DNA of 28,421 nt, from contig QFQD01000049.1 in NCBI GenBank assembly GCA_003241485.1, positions 1-28,421 on the forward strand, read 5' to 3'. Source of the DNA: Ancylobacter novellus. Lineage in GTDB: Bacteria; Pseudomonadota; Alphaproteobacteria; Rhizobiales; Xanthobacteraceae. The translations under genes and the position numbers were made by a program. The stretch's first letter is position 1, and each line of letters begins with the position of its first letter. Below are positions 1-8,040 of this stretch, in pieces. Below the pieces are notes generated by a model. The model did no database searches and was not told the origin of the DNA. It saw only the letters and a program-made list of their open reading frames with translations.

Positions 1-528
1 AAGGCGTCGGCGCATCATTTCTCGCGCTCCTGCGTGCGTTCCGACATGGAGACGGCGCCCTATTGGCGCGATGTCGGCACGGTGGATGCCTATTGGGAAG
101 CCAATATCGACCTCACCGGCATCGTGCCCGAGCTTGACCTCTACGATCGCGACTGGCCGATCTGGACCTATGCCGAGATCACGCCGCCGGCCAAGTTCGT
201 GCATGACGACGAGGGCCGGCGCGGGCAGGCGATCTCCTCGCTTGTGTCGGGCGGCTGCATCGTCTCCGGCTCGTCGCTGCGCCGGGCGCTGCTCTTCACC
301 GGGGTGCGGGTGAATTCCTACGGGGCGATCGAGAACGGCGTCATCCTGCCCTATGTCGAGATTGGTCGCGGCGCGCTCTTGAAGAACGTGGTCATTGACG
401 CCCATGTGCGTATCCCCGAGGGGCTTGTTGTCGGCGAGGATCCCGTGCTCGACGCCAAGCGCTTTCGTCGGACGGACAAGGGGATCTGCCTCATCACCCA
501 GTCCATGATCGACAAATTGGGCACGTAA
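1..528 (+). CDS. glgC: Glucose-1-phosphate adenylyltransferase (ADP-glucose pyrophosphorylase), 3' part
   Basis: This enzyme makes ADP-glucose from glucose-1-phosphate and ATP, the committed step of bacterial glycogen synthesis in the cytoplasm. The reading frame is open from base 1, so the N-terminal nucleotide-binding half lies outside the window and 175 residues remain. The visible part has the GlgC stretch YWRDVGTVDAYWEAN, then the C-terminal left-handed beta-helix region with SSLVSGGCIVSG, LLFTGVRVNSY and ILPYVEIGRGA, and the conserved end RIPEGLVVGEDP followed by DAKRFRRT. The stop is TAA. It is followed 86 bp later by glgA on the same strand, the usual glgC-glgA order, so the two are probably co-transcribed. 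The GTG at 34 is internal and not a real start. Identification is from family knowledge and is secure; only the start is unknown. Confidence 0.96.
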   Translation, partial: KASAHHFSRSCVRSDMETAPYWRDVGTVDAYWEANIDLTGIVPELDLYDRDWPIWTYAEITPPAKFVHDDEGRRGQAISSLVSGGCIVSGSSLRRALLFTGVRVNSYGAIENGVILPYVEIGRGALLKNVVIDAHVRIPEGLVVGEDPVLDAKRFRRTDKGICLITQSMIDKLGT

Positions 529-614
529 GCCCGGTTCGGCCGCGCGCCATCATGCGATCGACAGGAAGATGCGGTAGGCCCTTGCGGGCGCAATGAAGAC
601 GGGGACTTGGACGA

Positions 615-2072
615 GTGTCGGATCTGAAGGTTCTTTCGGTCGCGTCCGAAATCTACCCGCTGGTGAAAACCGGTGGCCTGGCGGATGTCGCGGGTGCGCT
701 ACCGGCGGCGCTGGAGCCGCAGGGCATCGAGGTGCGCACGCTCGTTCCCGGCTATCCCCAGCTTCTCGGTGCGCTCACCAGCGCGGAACCGGTCTACTAT
801 TTCGACCATCTCTTCGGCGGTCCCGGTCGCCTGCTGGCGGCGGAGGCGGCGGGACTCAAGCTGTTCGTGATCGAGGCCGGCCATCTCTATGACCGGCCGG
901 GCGGGCCCTATGTCGGGCCCAACGGGCAGGACTGGCCCGACAATGCGCAGCGCTTTGCTGCACTCGCCGCGGTGGCGTCCGGCATCGGGCTTGGCCTGGT
1001 GCCCGCCTTCGTGCCGGATGTGGTGCACGCGCATGACTGGCAGGCCGGGCTGGCGCCGGCCTATCTGCATTATTCGGGCGGGCGGCGGCCGGGAACGGTG
1101 ATGACCGTCCACAACATCGCCTTCCAGGGCAAGTTCCCCGCTGAACTCGTGCCGGAGCTGGGCTTTCCGACGGATGCCTTCTCGATCCACGGCATCGAAT
1201 ATTACGGCACGCTCGGCTACCTGAAGTCCGGGTTGAAGCTCTCCGATCGCATCACCACGGTGTCGCCGAGCTATGCCGGCGAGATCCTGCTGCCCGAAGG
1301 CGGCATGGGCCTCGAAGGGCTGCTGAACGACCGCAGCAGCGTGCTTTCCGGTATTCTCAACGGGCTCGACGCGGCGGCGTGGAACCCGGCGACGGACAGC
1401 CTGATCCCGGCGCCCTTCGATGTGAAGCGGCTTAAAGCACGCGCGGCCAACAAGGCGGAGCTGCAGAAGCGCTTCGGCCTCGATCTCGACCCCGAGGCGC
1501 TGCTGTTCGGCGTTGTCAGCCGGTTGACCTGGCAGAAGGGCCTCGATCTTCTCGCCGACAGCCTCGACATGCTGCGGGAGATGGGCGCGCAACTCGCGCT
1601 GCTGGGCTCGGGCGACGCGGATCTCGCCGAGCGCTTCACGGGGGCATCGCAAGTCCATCGCGGCCGTATCGGCGTCTGGCTCGGCTATGACGAGGCCATC
1701 GCCCATCTCGTGCAGGCGGGGTCCGACGCGCTGATCGTGCCCTCGCGCTTCGAGCCGTGCGGGCTGACCCAGCTTTCGGCGCTGCGCTATGGCGCGCTAC
1801 CGGTGGTGGCGCGGGTCGGCGGCCTTGCCGACACGGTCATCGACGTCAATGAAATGGCGCGCAGCGCCGGCGTCGGCACCGGCGTGCAGTTCTCGCCCGT
1901 CACCGCGCCGGCCCTGCAGCAGGCGCTGAAGCGCATGGGAAAGCTCTGGCAGGACAAAACGCTGTGGAAGAAGCTGCAGCGCAACGCCATGGCGACCGAC
2001 GTCTCCTGGGAGCGGGCCGCCCGTGACTATGACAAGCTGTTCCGCGATCTCGTCGCGGAGCGCGCTGCGTGA
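615..2072 (+). CDS. glgA: Glycogen synthase (ADP-glucose-dependent, GT5)
   Basis: Glycogen synthase transfers glucose from ADP-glucose to the non-reducing end of an alpha-1,4-glucan. The 485 residues match the usual length of bacterial GlgA. The ADP-glucose-binding motif KTGGLADV lies at residues 18-25. The C-terminal Rossmann half carries SRLTWQKGLD (R303 and K308 fit the phosphate-contacting Arg and Lys of the family) and PSRFEPCGLTQ with the family Glu at E380. The start is GTG at 615, because VLSVASEIYPLVKTGG begins directly after it as in other GlgA proteins; the ATG at 593 is in another frame. The stop overlaps the GTG start of the next gene by four bases (GTGA), so translation of the two is probably coupled. 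Nothing looks damaged. Confidence 0.97.
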   Translation: MSDLKVLSVASEIYPLVKTGGLADVAGALPAALEPQGIEVRTLVPGYPQLLGALTSAEPVYYFDHLFGGPGRLLAAEAAGLKLFVIEAGHLYDRPGGPYVGPNGQDWPDNAQRFAALAAVASGIGLGLVPAFVPDVVHAHDWQAGLAPAYLHYSGGRRPGTVMTVHNIAFQGKFPAELVPELGFPTDAFSIHGIEYYGTLGYLKSGLKLSDRITTVSPSYAGEILLPEGGMGLEGLLNDRSSVLSGILNGLDAAAWNPATDSLIPAPFDVKRLKARAANKAELQKRFGLDLDPEALLFGVVSRLTWQKGLDLLADSLDMLREMGAQLALLGSGDADLAERFTGASQVHRGRIGVWLGYDEAIAHLVQAGSDALIVPSRFEPCGLTQLSALRYGALPVVARVGGLADTVIDVNEMARSAGVGTGVQFSPVTAPALQQALKRMGKLWQDKTLWKKLQRNAMATDVSWERAARDYDKLFRDLVAERAA

Positions 2073-5000
2073 GCGACTGGCGCGTCTCGACCGGAAGCCC
2101 TACGCCGCTTGGCGTCACACCGGATGCCCGCGGCGTCAATGTCGCGGTGTTCTCCCGCCACGCGACGCGGATCGAGTTCTGCCTCTTTGACGCCGCCGGC
2201 GAGGCCGAGCTTGCCCGCCTTCCCCTGCCCGAGCGCACGGGCGACGTGTTCCACGCCCATATTGCCGGGGTGCCGCCGGGAGCCCGTTACGGGCTGCGCG
2301 CCGCGGGCCCTTGGGCGCCGGGCGAGGGACACCGCTTCAATCCGTACAAGCTGCTGGTCGATCCCTATGCGAGCCGGCTCGACCGGCCGTTCAGGCTGGA
2401 GGCCAGTCTGTTCGACACGCGCGCCTACGGCGCCGAGCGCGACGAGGCCGATAGCTCGCCTTTCGTGCCGAAGGCGATCGTGGCGCCGCCGGGGGACGCT
2501 CCCGTCTATTCAGCGCCGCCGTTCCAATGGTCCGACGAGGTGTTTTACGAGCTGCATGTGCGCGGCTTCACCCAGCTGAACCCGGACATCCCGCTCGACA
2601 TGCGCGGCACCTTCGGCGCGCTGGCGCAGCCGGCGGCGCTCGACCATCTCGTCAATCTCGGCATCACCACGGTCGAACTGATGCCGGCCATGGCGTGGGT
2701 CGACGAACGCCATCTGCCTCCGCTCGGCCTCAGCAATTACTGGGGCTACAACCCGGTGGTGTTCGGCGCGCCCGATCCGCGCCTCGCGCCGGGCGGTTTC
2801 GAGGACGTCACGCGCGCGGTCGCGGCGCTGCACGGGGCCGGCATCAAGGTCGTGCTCGACGTGGTGCTGAACCATTCCGGCGAGAGCGACGAACTCGGTC
2901 CGACCCTGAGCCTGCGCGGGCTCGACAATGCGACCTATTACCGGCATGCCCGCGAGGATGCGGGTCGCCTGCTCAACGATGCCGGCACCGGCAACACGCT
3001 GGCGCTGGAGCGCGCCCCCGTGCTGCAGCTCGGCATGGACATGCTGCGGCGCTGGGCGGCGACCGGGCTCGACGGTTTCCGCTTCGACCTCGCCGCGACA
3101 CTCGGCCGGCGGGTCGACGGCTTCGATCCCGATGCGCCCTTCCTCGCCGCCCTGCAGCAGGACCCGACGCTGCGCGATCTCGCGCTGATCGCCGAGCCAT
3201 GGGACATCGGGCCGGGCGGCTATCAGGTCGGTCAGTTCCCGCCGGGCTGGGGCGAATGGAACGACAAGTTCCGCGACGCGGTCCGCCGTTTCTGGCGCGG
3301 CGACGCCCCCATGATCGGCGAACTGGCGACGCGCCTTGCCGGCTCGGCCGATGTGTTCGCCGCGCGGCGACGGCCGCTGTCGCGGGCGATCAATTTCATC
3401 ACCGCCCATGACGGCTTCACCGCGGCCGACCTCGTCGCCTTCAACGACAAGCACAATGAGGCGAACGGCGAGGACAACCGCGACGGTACCGGCGCGAATT
3501 ACAGCTGGAACCACGGCGTCGAGGGCTGGACCGACGATGCCGCCGTCATGGCGGCCCGTCAGGGTGATGTGCGCGCCCTGCTGGCGACGCTGCTCGTGGC
3601 GCGCGGCACGCCGATGCTCACCATGGGCGACGAGTGCGGCCGCTCGCAGGCCGGCAACAACAATGCCTATGCGCAGGACAATGTCCTGACCTGGCTCGAC
3701 TGGTCGAAGCTCGACGGCGCTCTCGCCGCCTTCACCGCGCGTCTCATCAAGCTCCGGCGCGACCATCGCGCGCTGCGGCTGGAGGCGCCGCTCACCGGCC
3801 AGATCGTCGATGCCAGCGGCCTCCCCGATGTCGAATGGCGTGCGCCGGAAGGCGGCGCCCCGGCATGGGACGACGCCGGCACGCGCGCGCTGGTCGCGGT
3901 GTTCTACGCGCCGGCCTCCGAAGACGCGGCGGCCGACCGGGTGGCGGTGGCGTTGAACGCCTCGGACGAAACGCGGACCCTCGCGCTGCCCGCCCCGCGC
4001 GAGGGCTTCACGTGGCAGGTGGCGGCCGATACCGCGCACCCCGAGGGGAAAGGCGCAACGGTCGAGGCTGTTGCGGCGCGCTCCGTGCTCATCCTCGTCG
4101 AGGCCGCCGCGCCGGATTCGCCGCGCCGCGCTGCCGATCCCGCCTTGCTGGAAACGCTTGCCGTCGCCGCCGGCATCGCACCGGAATGGTGGGATGTGGA
4201 GGGCACGCATCATCCCGTCAGCGACGACACCAAGCGGGCGCTGCTTGCCGCGCTGCACCTGCCGGCTGGCGGCGATGGCGAGGTGCGCGACAGCCTGGCG
4301 CAACTGTCCGAGCAGCGCGTCGGCCGCGACGTGCCGTTCGCCCGTGTGCTGCGTGAGGGGCAGGCCCCGATGCTGATGCTTGCCGGGGCGGCCGCGCAGG
4401 CGGTGCGCCGGCTCGATCTGACGATCCGACTGGAAGATGGCGGTACGGTCGATCTCGCTGTGCGCCCCGAGGAGGGGCGGCGTGAAGAGGTCCTGCGGCC
4501 GGATGGGCGGCGCGCATTCACGCGTACCATCGATCTGCCGGCGCTGCCGGTCGGTCGACACACGCTGATGCTTGGGGATGCGGCCTGCCGCCTGACCGTG
4601 GCGCCGCAGGCCTGCTACCTCCCGCCCGACCTCGCGGCCGGAGAACGGCGCTTCGGGATAGGCGCGCATCTCTACACGCTACGGCGAGCGCAGGGCGACC
4701 AGGGCATCGGCGACTTCACGGCGCTGGGCGACCTCGCGGAACGGGCGGGCGCACAGGGCGCGGCAGTGCTCGGGCTCAACCCGCTGCATGCGCTGTTTCC
4801 GGGCGATCGCACGCGGGTGAGCCCTTATTCGCCTTCCGACCGACGCTTCCTCGATCCGATCTATATCGATGTCGCCGCGCTTGGCGCGGATATGACGGGC
4901 TTCGCGTCGTTCTCGGCCGCTTCGAGCGTCGACTACACGGCCGTCTGGGCCGCCAAACAGGCGGCGCTGCGCGCGGCGTTCGCGACCTTCGACGCGGCAA

Positions 5001-6220
5001 CCGACGCGACCTTTGCGGGGTTCGTTGCCGAGGGCGGCGAAAGGCTTCGCCGCTTCGCCATCTTCCAGGCGATCGCGGAACGCTTCCCCGGCATGGGCTG
5101 GCGGGCCTGGCCGGACGGGCTGAGCGATGCCGCGAGTTCGGCGGTGGATCGCTTTGCCGACGCCCATGGGGATGGGGTGCGCCTCGCGCTCTGGCAGCAA
5201 TGGATCGCCGACCGGCAGCTCGCCGGCGCCGCCGCGCGCGCGGCAGCCGGCGGTCTGTCGCTCGGCTTCTATCGCGATCTCGCCGTCGGCACCACGCCGG
5301 ACGGCGCCGAGGCCTGGTCGGAAGCCTCCCTCATCATGCAGGGCGTGAATGTGGGCGCCCCGCCTGATCCGCTCGGGCCGGAAGGGCAGAACTGGAACCT
5401 GCCGCCCTTCGACCCGCTGGCCTGGCAGCGCGAGGGCTATGACGGCTTCGCCCGGCTGGTCGCGGCCAATATGCGCCACGCCGGTGCGCTGCGGATCGAC
5501 CATGTCATGGGCCTGCGCCGCCTCTTCCTCATCCCCGAGGGCGCGCGCGGCACGGAAGGGACGTACCTGTCCATGCCGTTCGAGGACCTTGCGGGGCAGG
5601 TGGCGCTGGAAAGTCACCGGGCCGGTTGCCTCGTCGTCGGCGAGGATCTCGGCACCGTGCCGGCGGGGATGCGCGAGCAACTGAGCGAGGAGCGCATGCT
5701 CTCCTACCGCGTGCTCTGGTTCGAGCGCCGCGGAACGCAGTTTCTTCCCCCGCAGGAATATCCGGCGCTGGCGGCGGCCTGCGTGTCGACGCATGACCTG
5801 CCGACCATCGCCGGCTGGTGGGATGGCGTGGATCTCGCGGAGCGGCGGACGCTGGGGCTGGAGACCGATCTCTCGCTGGTGGCGGCCCTGGCCACCCGCG
5901 CGGCCGAGAAGGCGGAACTCGCGGCGGCGCTCCTGCGTGAGGGGCTGATTGGCGCAGAGCCGGAGCCCGGCGCTCCGCTGACCGATGATTTCGTGGCGGC
6001 GCTGCATGCCTATGTGGCCCGCACGCCCTCCGTCCTCGCGCTGGCGCAGATCGACGATCTCGCCGGCGAGGCGGTCGCCGTAAACCTGCCCGGCACCGAC
6101 CGGGAGCGGCCGAACTGGCGGCGCAGGATGGGGCGCGACATCGAGGCGGTGATGGGCGATGCGCGGGCCCGCGCCATCCTTGCGGCGATGGCACAGGCGC
6201 GCGCATCCTCGGCGGCTTAA
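2069..6220 (+). CDS. Fused glycogen debranching enzyme GlgX and 4-alpha-glucanotransferase MalQ
   Basis: One uninterrupted 1383-residue frame carries two complete enzymes. Residues about 1-680 are a GlgX-type isoamylase: an N-terminal beta-sandwich, YELHVRGFT near 160, then a GH13 barrel with nucleophile D340 (GFRFD), acid/base E376 (IAEPWD) and D448 (ITAHDGF). Residues about 690-1383 are a GH77 MalQ: an N-terminal domain, then GIGDFTALGDLA near 879, VGAPPDPLGPEGQ near 1095, nucleophile D1144 (RIDHVMGL), acid/base E1192 (GEDLGTVP) and D1243 (STHDLPT). Both catalytic triads are intact. GlgX removes short alpha-1,6 branches from glycogen, and MalQ disproportionates the released malto-oligosaccharides, so fusion would couple consecutive steps. 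Start is GTG overlapping the glgA stop. E. coli has these as separate proteins in different operons. No frameshift or linker repeat is seen at the junction. Confidence 0.95.
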   Translation: MSDWRVSTGSPTPLGVTPDARGVNVAVFSRHATRIEFCLFDAAGEAELARLPLPERTGDVFHAHIAGVPPGARYGLRAAGPWAPGEGHRFNPYKLLVDPYASRLDRPFRLEASLFDTRAYGAERDEADSSPFVPKAIVAPPGDAPVYSAPPFQWSDEVFYELHVRGFTQLNPDIPLDMRGTFGALAQPAALDHLVNLGITTVELMPAMAWVDERHLPPLGLSNYWGYNPVVFGAPDPRLAPGGFEDVTRAVAALHGAGIKVVLDVVLNHSGESDELGPTLSLRGLDNATYYRHAREDAGRLLNDAGTGNTLALERAPVLQLGMDMLRRWAATGLDGFRFDLAATLGRRVDGFDPDAPFLAALQQDPTLRDLALIAEPWDIGPGGYQVGQFPPGWGEWNDKFRDAVRRFWRGDAPMIGELATRLAGSADVFAARRRPLSRAINFITAHDGFTAADLVAFNDKHNEANGEDNRDGTGANYSWNHGVEGWTDDAAVMAARQGDVRALLATLLVARGTPMLTMGDECGRSQAGNNNAYAQDNVLTWLDWSKLDGALAAFTARLIKLRRDHRALRLEAPLTGQIVDASGLPDVEWRAPEGGAPAWDDAGTRALVAVFYAPASEDAAADRVAVALNASDETRTLALPAPREGFTWQVAADTAHPEGKGATVEAVAARSVLILVEAAAPDSPRRAADPALLETLAVAAGIAPEWWDVEGTHHPVSDDTKRALLAALHLPAGGDGEVRDSLAQLSEQRVGRDVPFARVLREGQAPMLMLAGAAAQAVRRLDLTIRLEDGGTVDLAVRPEEGRREEVLRPDGRRAFTRTIDLPALPVGRHTLMLGDAACRLTVAPQACYLPPDLAAGERRFGIGAHLYTLRRAQGDQGIGDFTALGDLAERAGAQGAAVLGLNPLHALFPGDRTRVSPYSPSDRRFLDPIYIDVAALGADMTGFASFSAASSVDYTAVWAAKQAALRAAFATFDAATDATFAGFVAEGGERLRRFAIFQAIAERFPGMGWRAWPDGLSDAASSAVDRFADAHGDGVRLALWQQWIADRQLAGAAARAAAGGLSLGFYRDLAVGTTPDGAEAWSEASLIMQGVNVGAPPDPLGPEGQNWNLPPFDPLAWQREGYDGFARLVAANMRHAGALRIDHVMGLRRLFLIPEGARGTEGTYLSMPFEDLAGQVALESHRAGCLVVGEDLGTVPAGMREQLSEERMLSYRVLWFERRGTQFLPPQEYPALAAACVSTHDLPTIAGWWDGVDLAERRTLGLETDLSLVAALATRAAEKAELAAALLREGLIGAEPEPGAPLTDDFVAALHAYVARTPSVLALAQIDDLAGEAVAVNLPGTDRERPNWRRRMGRDIEAVMGDARARAILAAMAQARASSAA

Positions 6221-6360
6221 GGCGTGGCCGGAGGACTTCCGACCGGCGGCGTTGGGTTCTCGGTCGGCTGCGTGGTCATGCGGCCGGAATACTGCACGGC
6301 CGCATAGGCCGCGATAATCAGCACGATCGCCGCGATGATGAGTGTCACGTTTCGGCTCAT
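6217..6360 (-). CDS. Small single-span membrane protein, 47 residues
   Basis: This short gene begins at ATG 6360 with an AAGGAG ribosome binding site ten bases upstream (positions 6371-6376 on +). It encodes a short N-terminus (MSRNVT), a hydrophobic helix of about 17 residues (LIIAAIVLIIAAYAAV) and a proline-rich tail ending VGSPPATP. I know no named family for it. It runs toward the glycogen operon, and its stop codon overlaps that of the GlgX-MalQ gene on the palindrome TTAA, so neither gene can extend. Codon use looks normal for the region and the ribosome binding site is strong, so I think it is expressed. Function is unknown. Confidence 0.65.
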   Translation of the reverse strand: MSRNVTLIIAAIVLIIAAYAAVQYSGRMTTQPTENPTPPVGSPPATP

Positions 6361-6663
6361 GGACAGCGTTCTCCTTGCTTGTTTCCGTTTGGGTCTGAGC
6401 GGATATGCTGCGCGGCGGCGGGGCTGATACGTCTAGACGAAATCGGCGCCAATATTACGCAGAAATTCTGGATTTACGTTCGACGTTGAAGCGCCTCTAA
6501 ACTTCGTTTTCGCGGCGCGGCAGGACATATTTTCGTTGTCCCAACGCCTCGATTAGACCAAAGTTCCGGTCAGATGGCCGCCGGTGGGCTTTCGGACCTG
6601 CGGCTCAAGCGCGTCATAGGCGCGTTGCTCCGGCGGCGCGGGCCAGAAAAGGGGAGGATGAAC

Positions 6664-6903
6664 ATGCCGCACGGCGATTTCGACGTGGTCACGCTTTCGC
6701 CTTCCACGGTGCGCGTCATGCACAAAACGGCGCATCACATCTATGAGTTCGCCGTCATTGACGATGGCTGCGGGCGCCGCGTCGTCTCCAGCGGGCCGTC
6801 TATCGTTTTCGGCCGGGAGGGCGAATTGGCGGCGTGGGATCTCGTCGCCGCCGCCGAGCGTGTCGCCTCCGATACGGCGCGTCAGACCGGCGTCACCGAC
6901 TGA
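6664..6903 (+). CDS. Conserved-looking hypothetical protein, 79 residues
   Basis: I do not recognise a family. The protein begins MPHGDFDVVTLSPSTVRVMH, continues with a likely beta strand (HHIYEFAVIDDG) and ends in a helix rich in Ala and Glu (AAWDLVAAAERVASD). It has no signal peptide or membrane segment and is probably a small soluble protein. The frame extends upstream to 6574, but a GGGGAGG ribosome binding site at 6651-6657 sits six bases before ATG 6664. An ATG at 6658 in the same frame directly abuts that site and is less likely. It stands alone between the glycogen and molybdate operons, preceded by about 300 bp of more AT-rich sequence after the small reverse gene's start, and is followed by a clear terminator. 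Confidence 0.6.
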   Translation: MPHGDFDVVTLSPSTVRVMHKTAHHIYEFAVIDDGCGRRVVSSGPSIVFGREGELAAWDLVAAAERVASDTARQTGVTD

Positions 6904-6935
6904 CGGTCTGCTCAACGCGATCTTCCATCACGAAG

Positions 6936-6967
6936 AAGGCCGGCGCGATGTGCCGGCCTTTCCTTTT
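6936..6967 (+). terminator. Rho-independent terminator
   Basis: A perfect nine-base stem (AAGGCCGGC at 6936-6944, GCCGGCCTT at 6952-6960) with a seven-base loop is followed by TCCTTTT. It lies 32 bases after the stop of the 79-residue gene and separates it from the molybdate operon. Confidence 0.85.
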
Positions 6968-7037
6968 GGCCTGTCCACAGCGCCCGCCAATATGAGCGGA
7001 ACCGCGCTTTCGCGCTGGTATCCCAGACCTGTTCATG

Positions 7038-7072
7038 TATATGGACGGATACATGTATATAGGTGGATATAC
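7038..7072 (+). promoter_or_regulatory. Two tandem ModE-type boxes upstream of modA
   Basis: The first site, TATAT at 7038-7042 and TACAT at 7050-7054 with seven bases between, fits the TATAT-N7-TAYAT pattern that I recall for E. coli ModE. The second, TATAT at 7056-7060 and TATAC at 7068-7072, fits except for its last base. The two lie in an 18-bp direct repeat (7034-7051 and 7052-7069, 15 of 18 identical). They end about 20 bases before the modA start, so a bound repressor would block the promoter or the early transcript. The likely ligand is the ModE-like protein at 10079-10570 or another ModE homologue. Operator function is inferred. Confidence 0.6.
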
Positions 7073-7091
7073 CAAGCCGGGGAGCCACGCC

Positions 7092-7895
7092 ATGCCGTCA
7101 CGCCTTGTTCTTTCTCGTCGCCCTCTCGTCCGTCACGCCGTGGCCGCGCTCGCCCTGGCGGCGCTGGTAGCGTTGCCCTTCGCCAGCGCGCGGGCGCAGG
7201 AGACGACCACCGTCTTCGCCGCCGCCAGCCTGACCAACGCGTTCCAGGACATCGGCAAGCTCTACAAGGAGAAGACCGGCAAGGACGTGAACTTCTCCTT
7301 TGCCGCCTCCTCGGCGCTGGCCAAGCAGCTGGAGGCCGGGGCGCCCGCCGCCATCTTCGCCTCCGCCGACAACAAATGGATGGACTATGCCGAAGGCAAG
7401 GACCTGACGCTCAAGGCCACCCGCGTCACCCCCATCGGCAACAGCCTCGTGCTCATCGCGCCGGCGGACAAGGCGAAGGACGTGACCATCGACGCGTCCT
7501 TTGACTGGCTCGCCTTCCTCGGCGCGGACGGCAAGATCGCCACCGGCCTCACCGACAGCGTGCCGATCGGCATCTATGCCAAGACCGCGCTGACCAATCT
7601 CGGCCAGTGGGACAAGCTGCGCGAGCGCATCGTCGGTGCCGAGAGCGTGCGCGCCGCGCTGGCGCTGGTCGAGCGGGGCGAGGCGCGGGCCGGCATCGTC
7701 TATTCGACGGATGCCGCCATCGCCAAGAACGTGAAGGTCATCGCCACCTTCCCGGCCAACAGCCACCCGCCGGTCGAATACCCGTTCGAGATCGTGAAGG
7801 GGCAGGACACGCCGGCGACCCAGGCGTTCTTCGCCTTCCTCACCGGCCCGGAGGCGAAGGCCATCTATGCGAAATACGGTTTCGTGGTGAAGTGA
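7092..7895 (+). CDS. modA: Molybdate ABC transporter, periplasmic substrate-binding protein
   Basis: ModA binds molybdate (or tungstate) in the periplasm and delivers it to the ModBC membrane complex. The 267-residue protein has a Sec signal peptide: basic start, hydrophobic AVAALALAALVALPF, and a cut expected after ASARAQ. The mature part begins TTTVFAAASLTNAF, the usual ModA N-terminus with the oxyanion-binding Ser, followed by FAASSALAKQLEAG and ARAGIVYSTDA, which hold other ligand-contacting residues in the family. The start at ATG 7092 is chosen because GGGGAG lies just upstream at 7079-7084. The same frame opens at 7035, but that would translate through the tandem ModE boxes and put charged residues before the signal peptide. 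modB follows after 145 bp, an unusually long gap filled by a palindromic repeat. Confidence 0.95.
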   Translation: MPSRLVLSRRPLVRHAVAALALAALVALPFASARAQETTTVFAAASLTNAFQDIGKLYKEKTGKDVNFSFAASSALAKQLEAGAPAAIFASADNKWMDYAEGKDLTLKATRVTPIGNSLVLIAPADKAKDVTIDASFDWLAFLGADGKIATGLTDSVPIGIYAKTALTNLGQWDKLRERIVGAESVRAALALVERGEARAGIVYSTDAAIAKNVKVIATFPANSHPPVEYPFEIVKGQDTPATQAFFAFLTGPEAKAIYAKYGFVVK

Positions 7896-7920
7896 GCCGC
7901 GTTCGGCCGCTCTCGAAAGC

Positions 7921-8010
7921 GTCGTCCCGGAATGGTTGCTAGCCGTATCCGGGATGACGCGCAGGATCAGATGGTACGCGATCCCGGCTCTCGTTACGCT
8001 CGGCCGGGAT
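7921..8010. repeat. Pair of palindromic elements (REP-like) between modA and modB
   Basis: Two hairpins lie in tandem. The first pairs 7921-7931 with 7948-7958 (11 pairs, one G-T). The second pairs ATCCCGGC at 7981-7988 with GCCGGGAT at 8003-8010. The shared core TCCCGG/CCGGGAT resembles intergenic palindromes that are abundant in Hyphomicrobiales genomes. No T-run follows either hairpin, so they are more likely RNA-stabilising or transcript-processing elements than terminators. Placed after modA, they could leave more modA than modBC message. Confidence 0.6.
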
Positions 8011-8040
8011 TGCGATGGTTGAGGGGATGACGTTTCGGCT

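Noticed and set aside
2510..4669. Long - strand frame (719 codons) opposite the GlgX part
   Set aside because: It is a shadow of high-GC codon bias; its translation is Arg/His/Gly-rich without domains, while the + strand encodes an intact enzyme.
4679..6007. Long - strand frame (442 codons) opposite the MalQ part
   Set aside because: Same reason: antisense to conserved catalytic motifs, with no ribosome binding site or recognisable fold.
7035..7091. Earlier ATG for modA at 7035
   Set aside because: It would place the start inside the tandem ModE boxes and spoil the signal peptide; ATG 7092 has a proper ribosome binding site.
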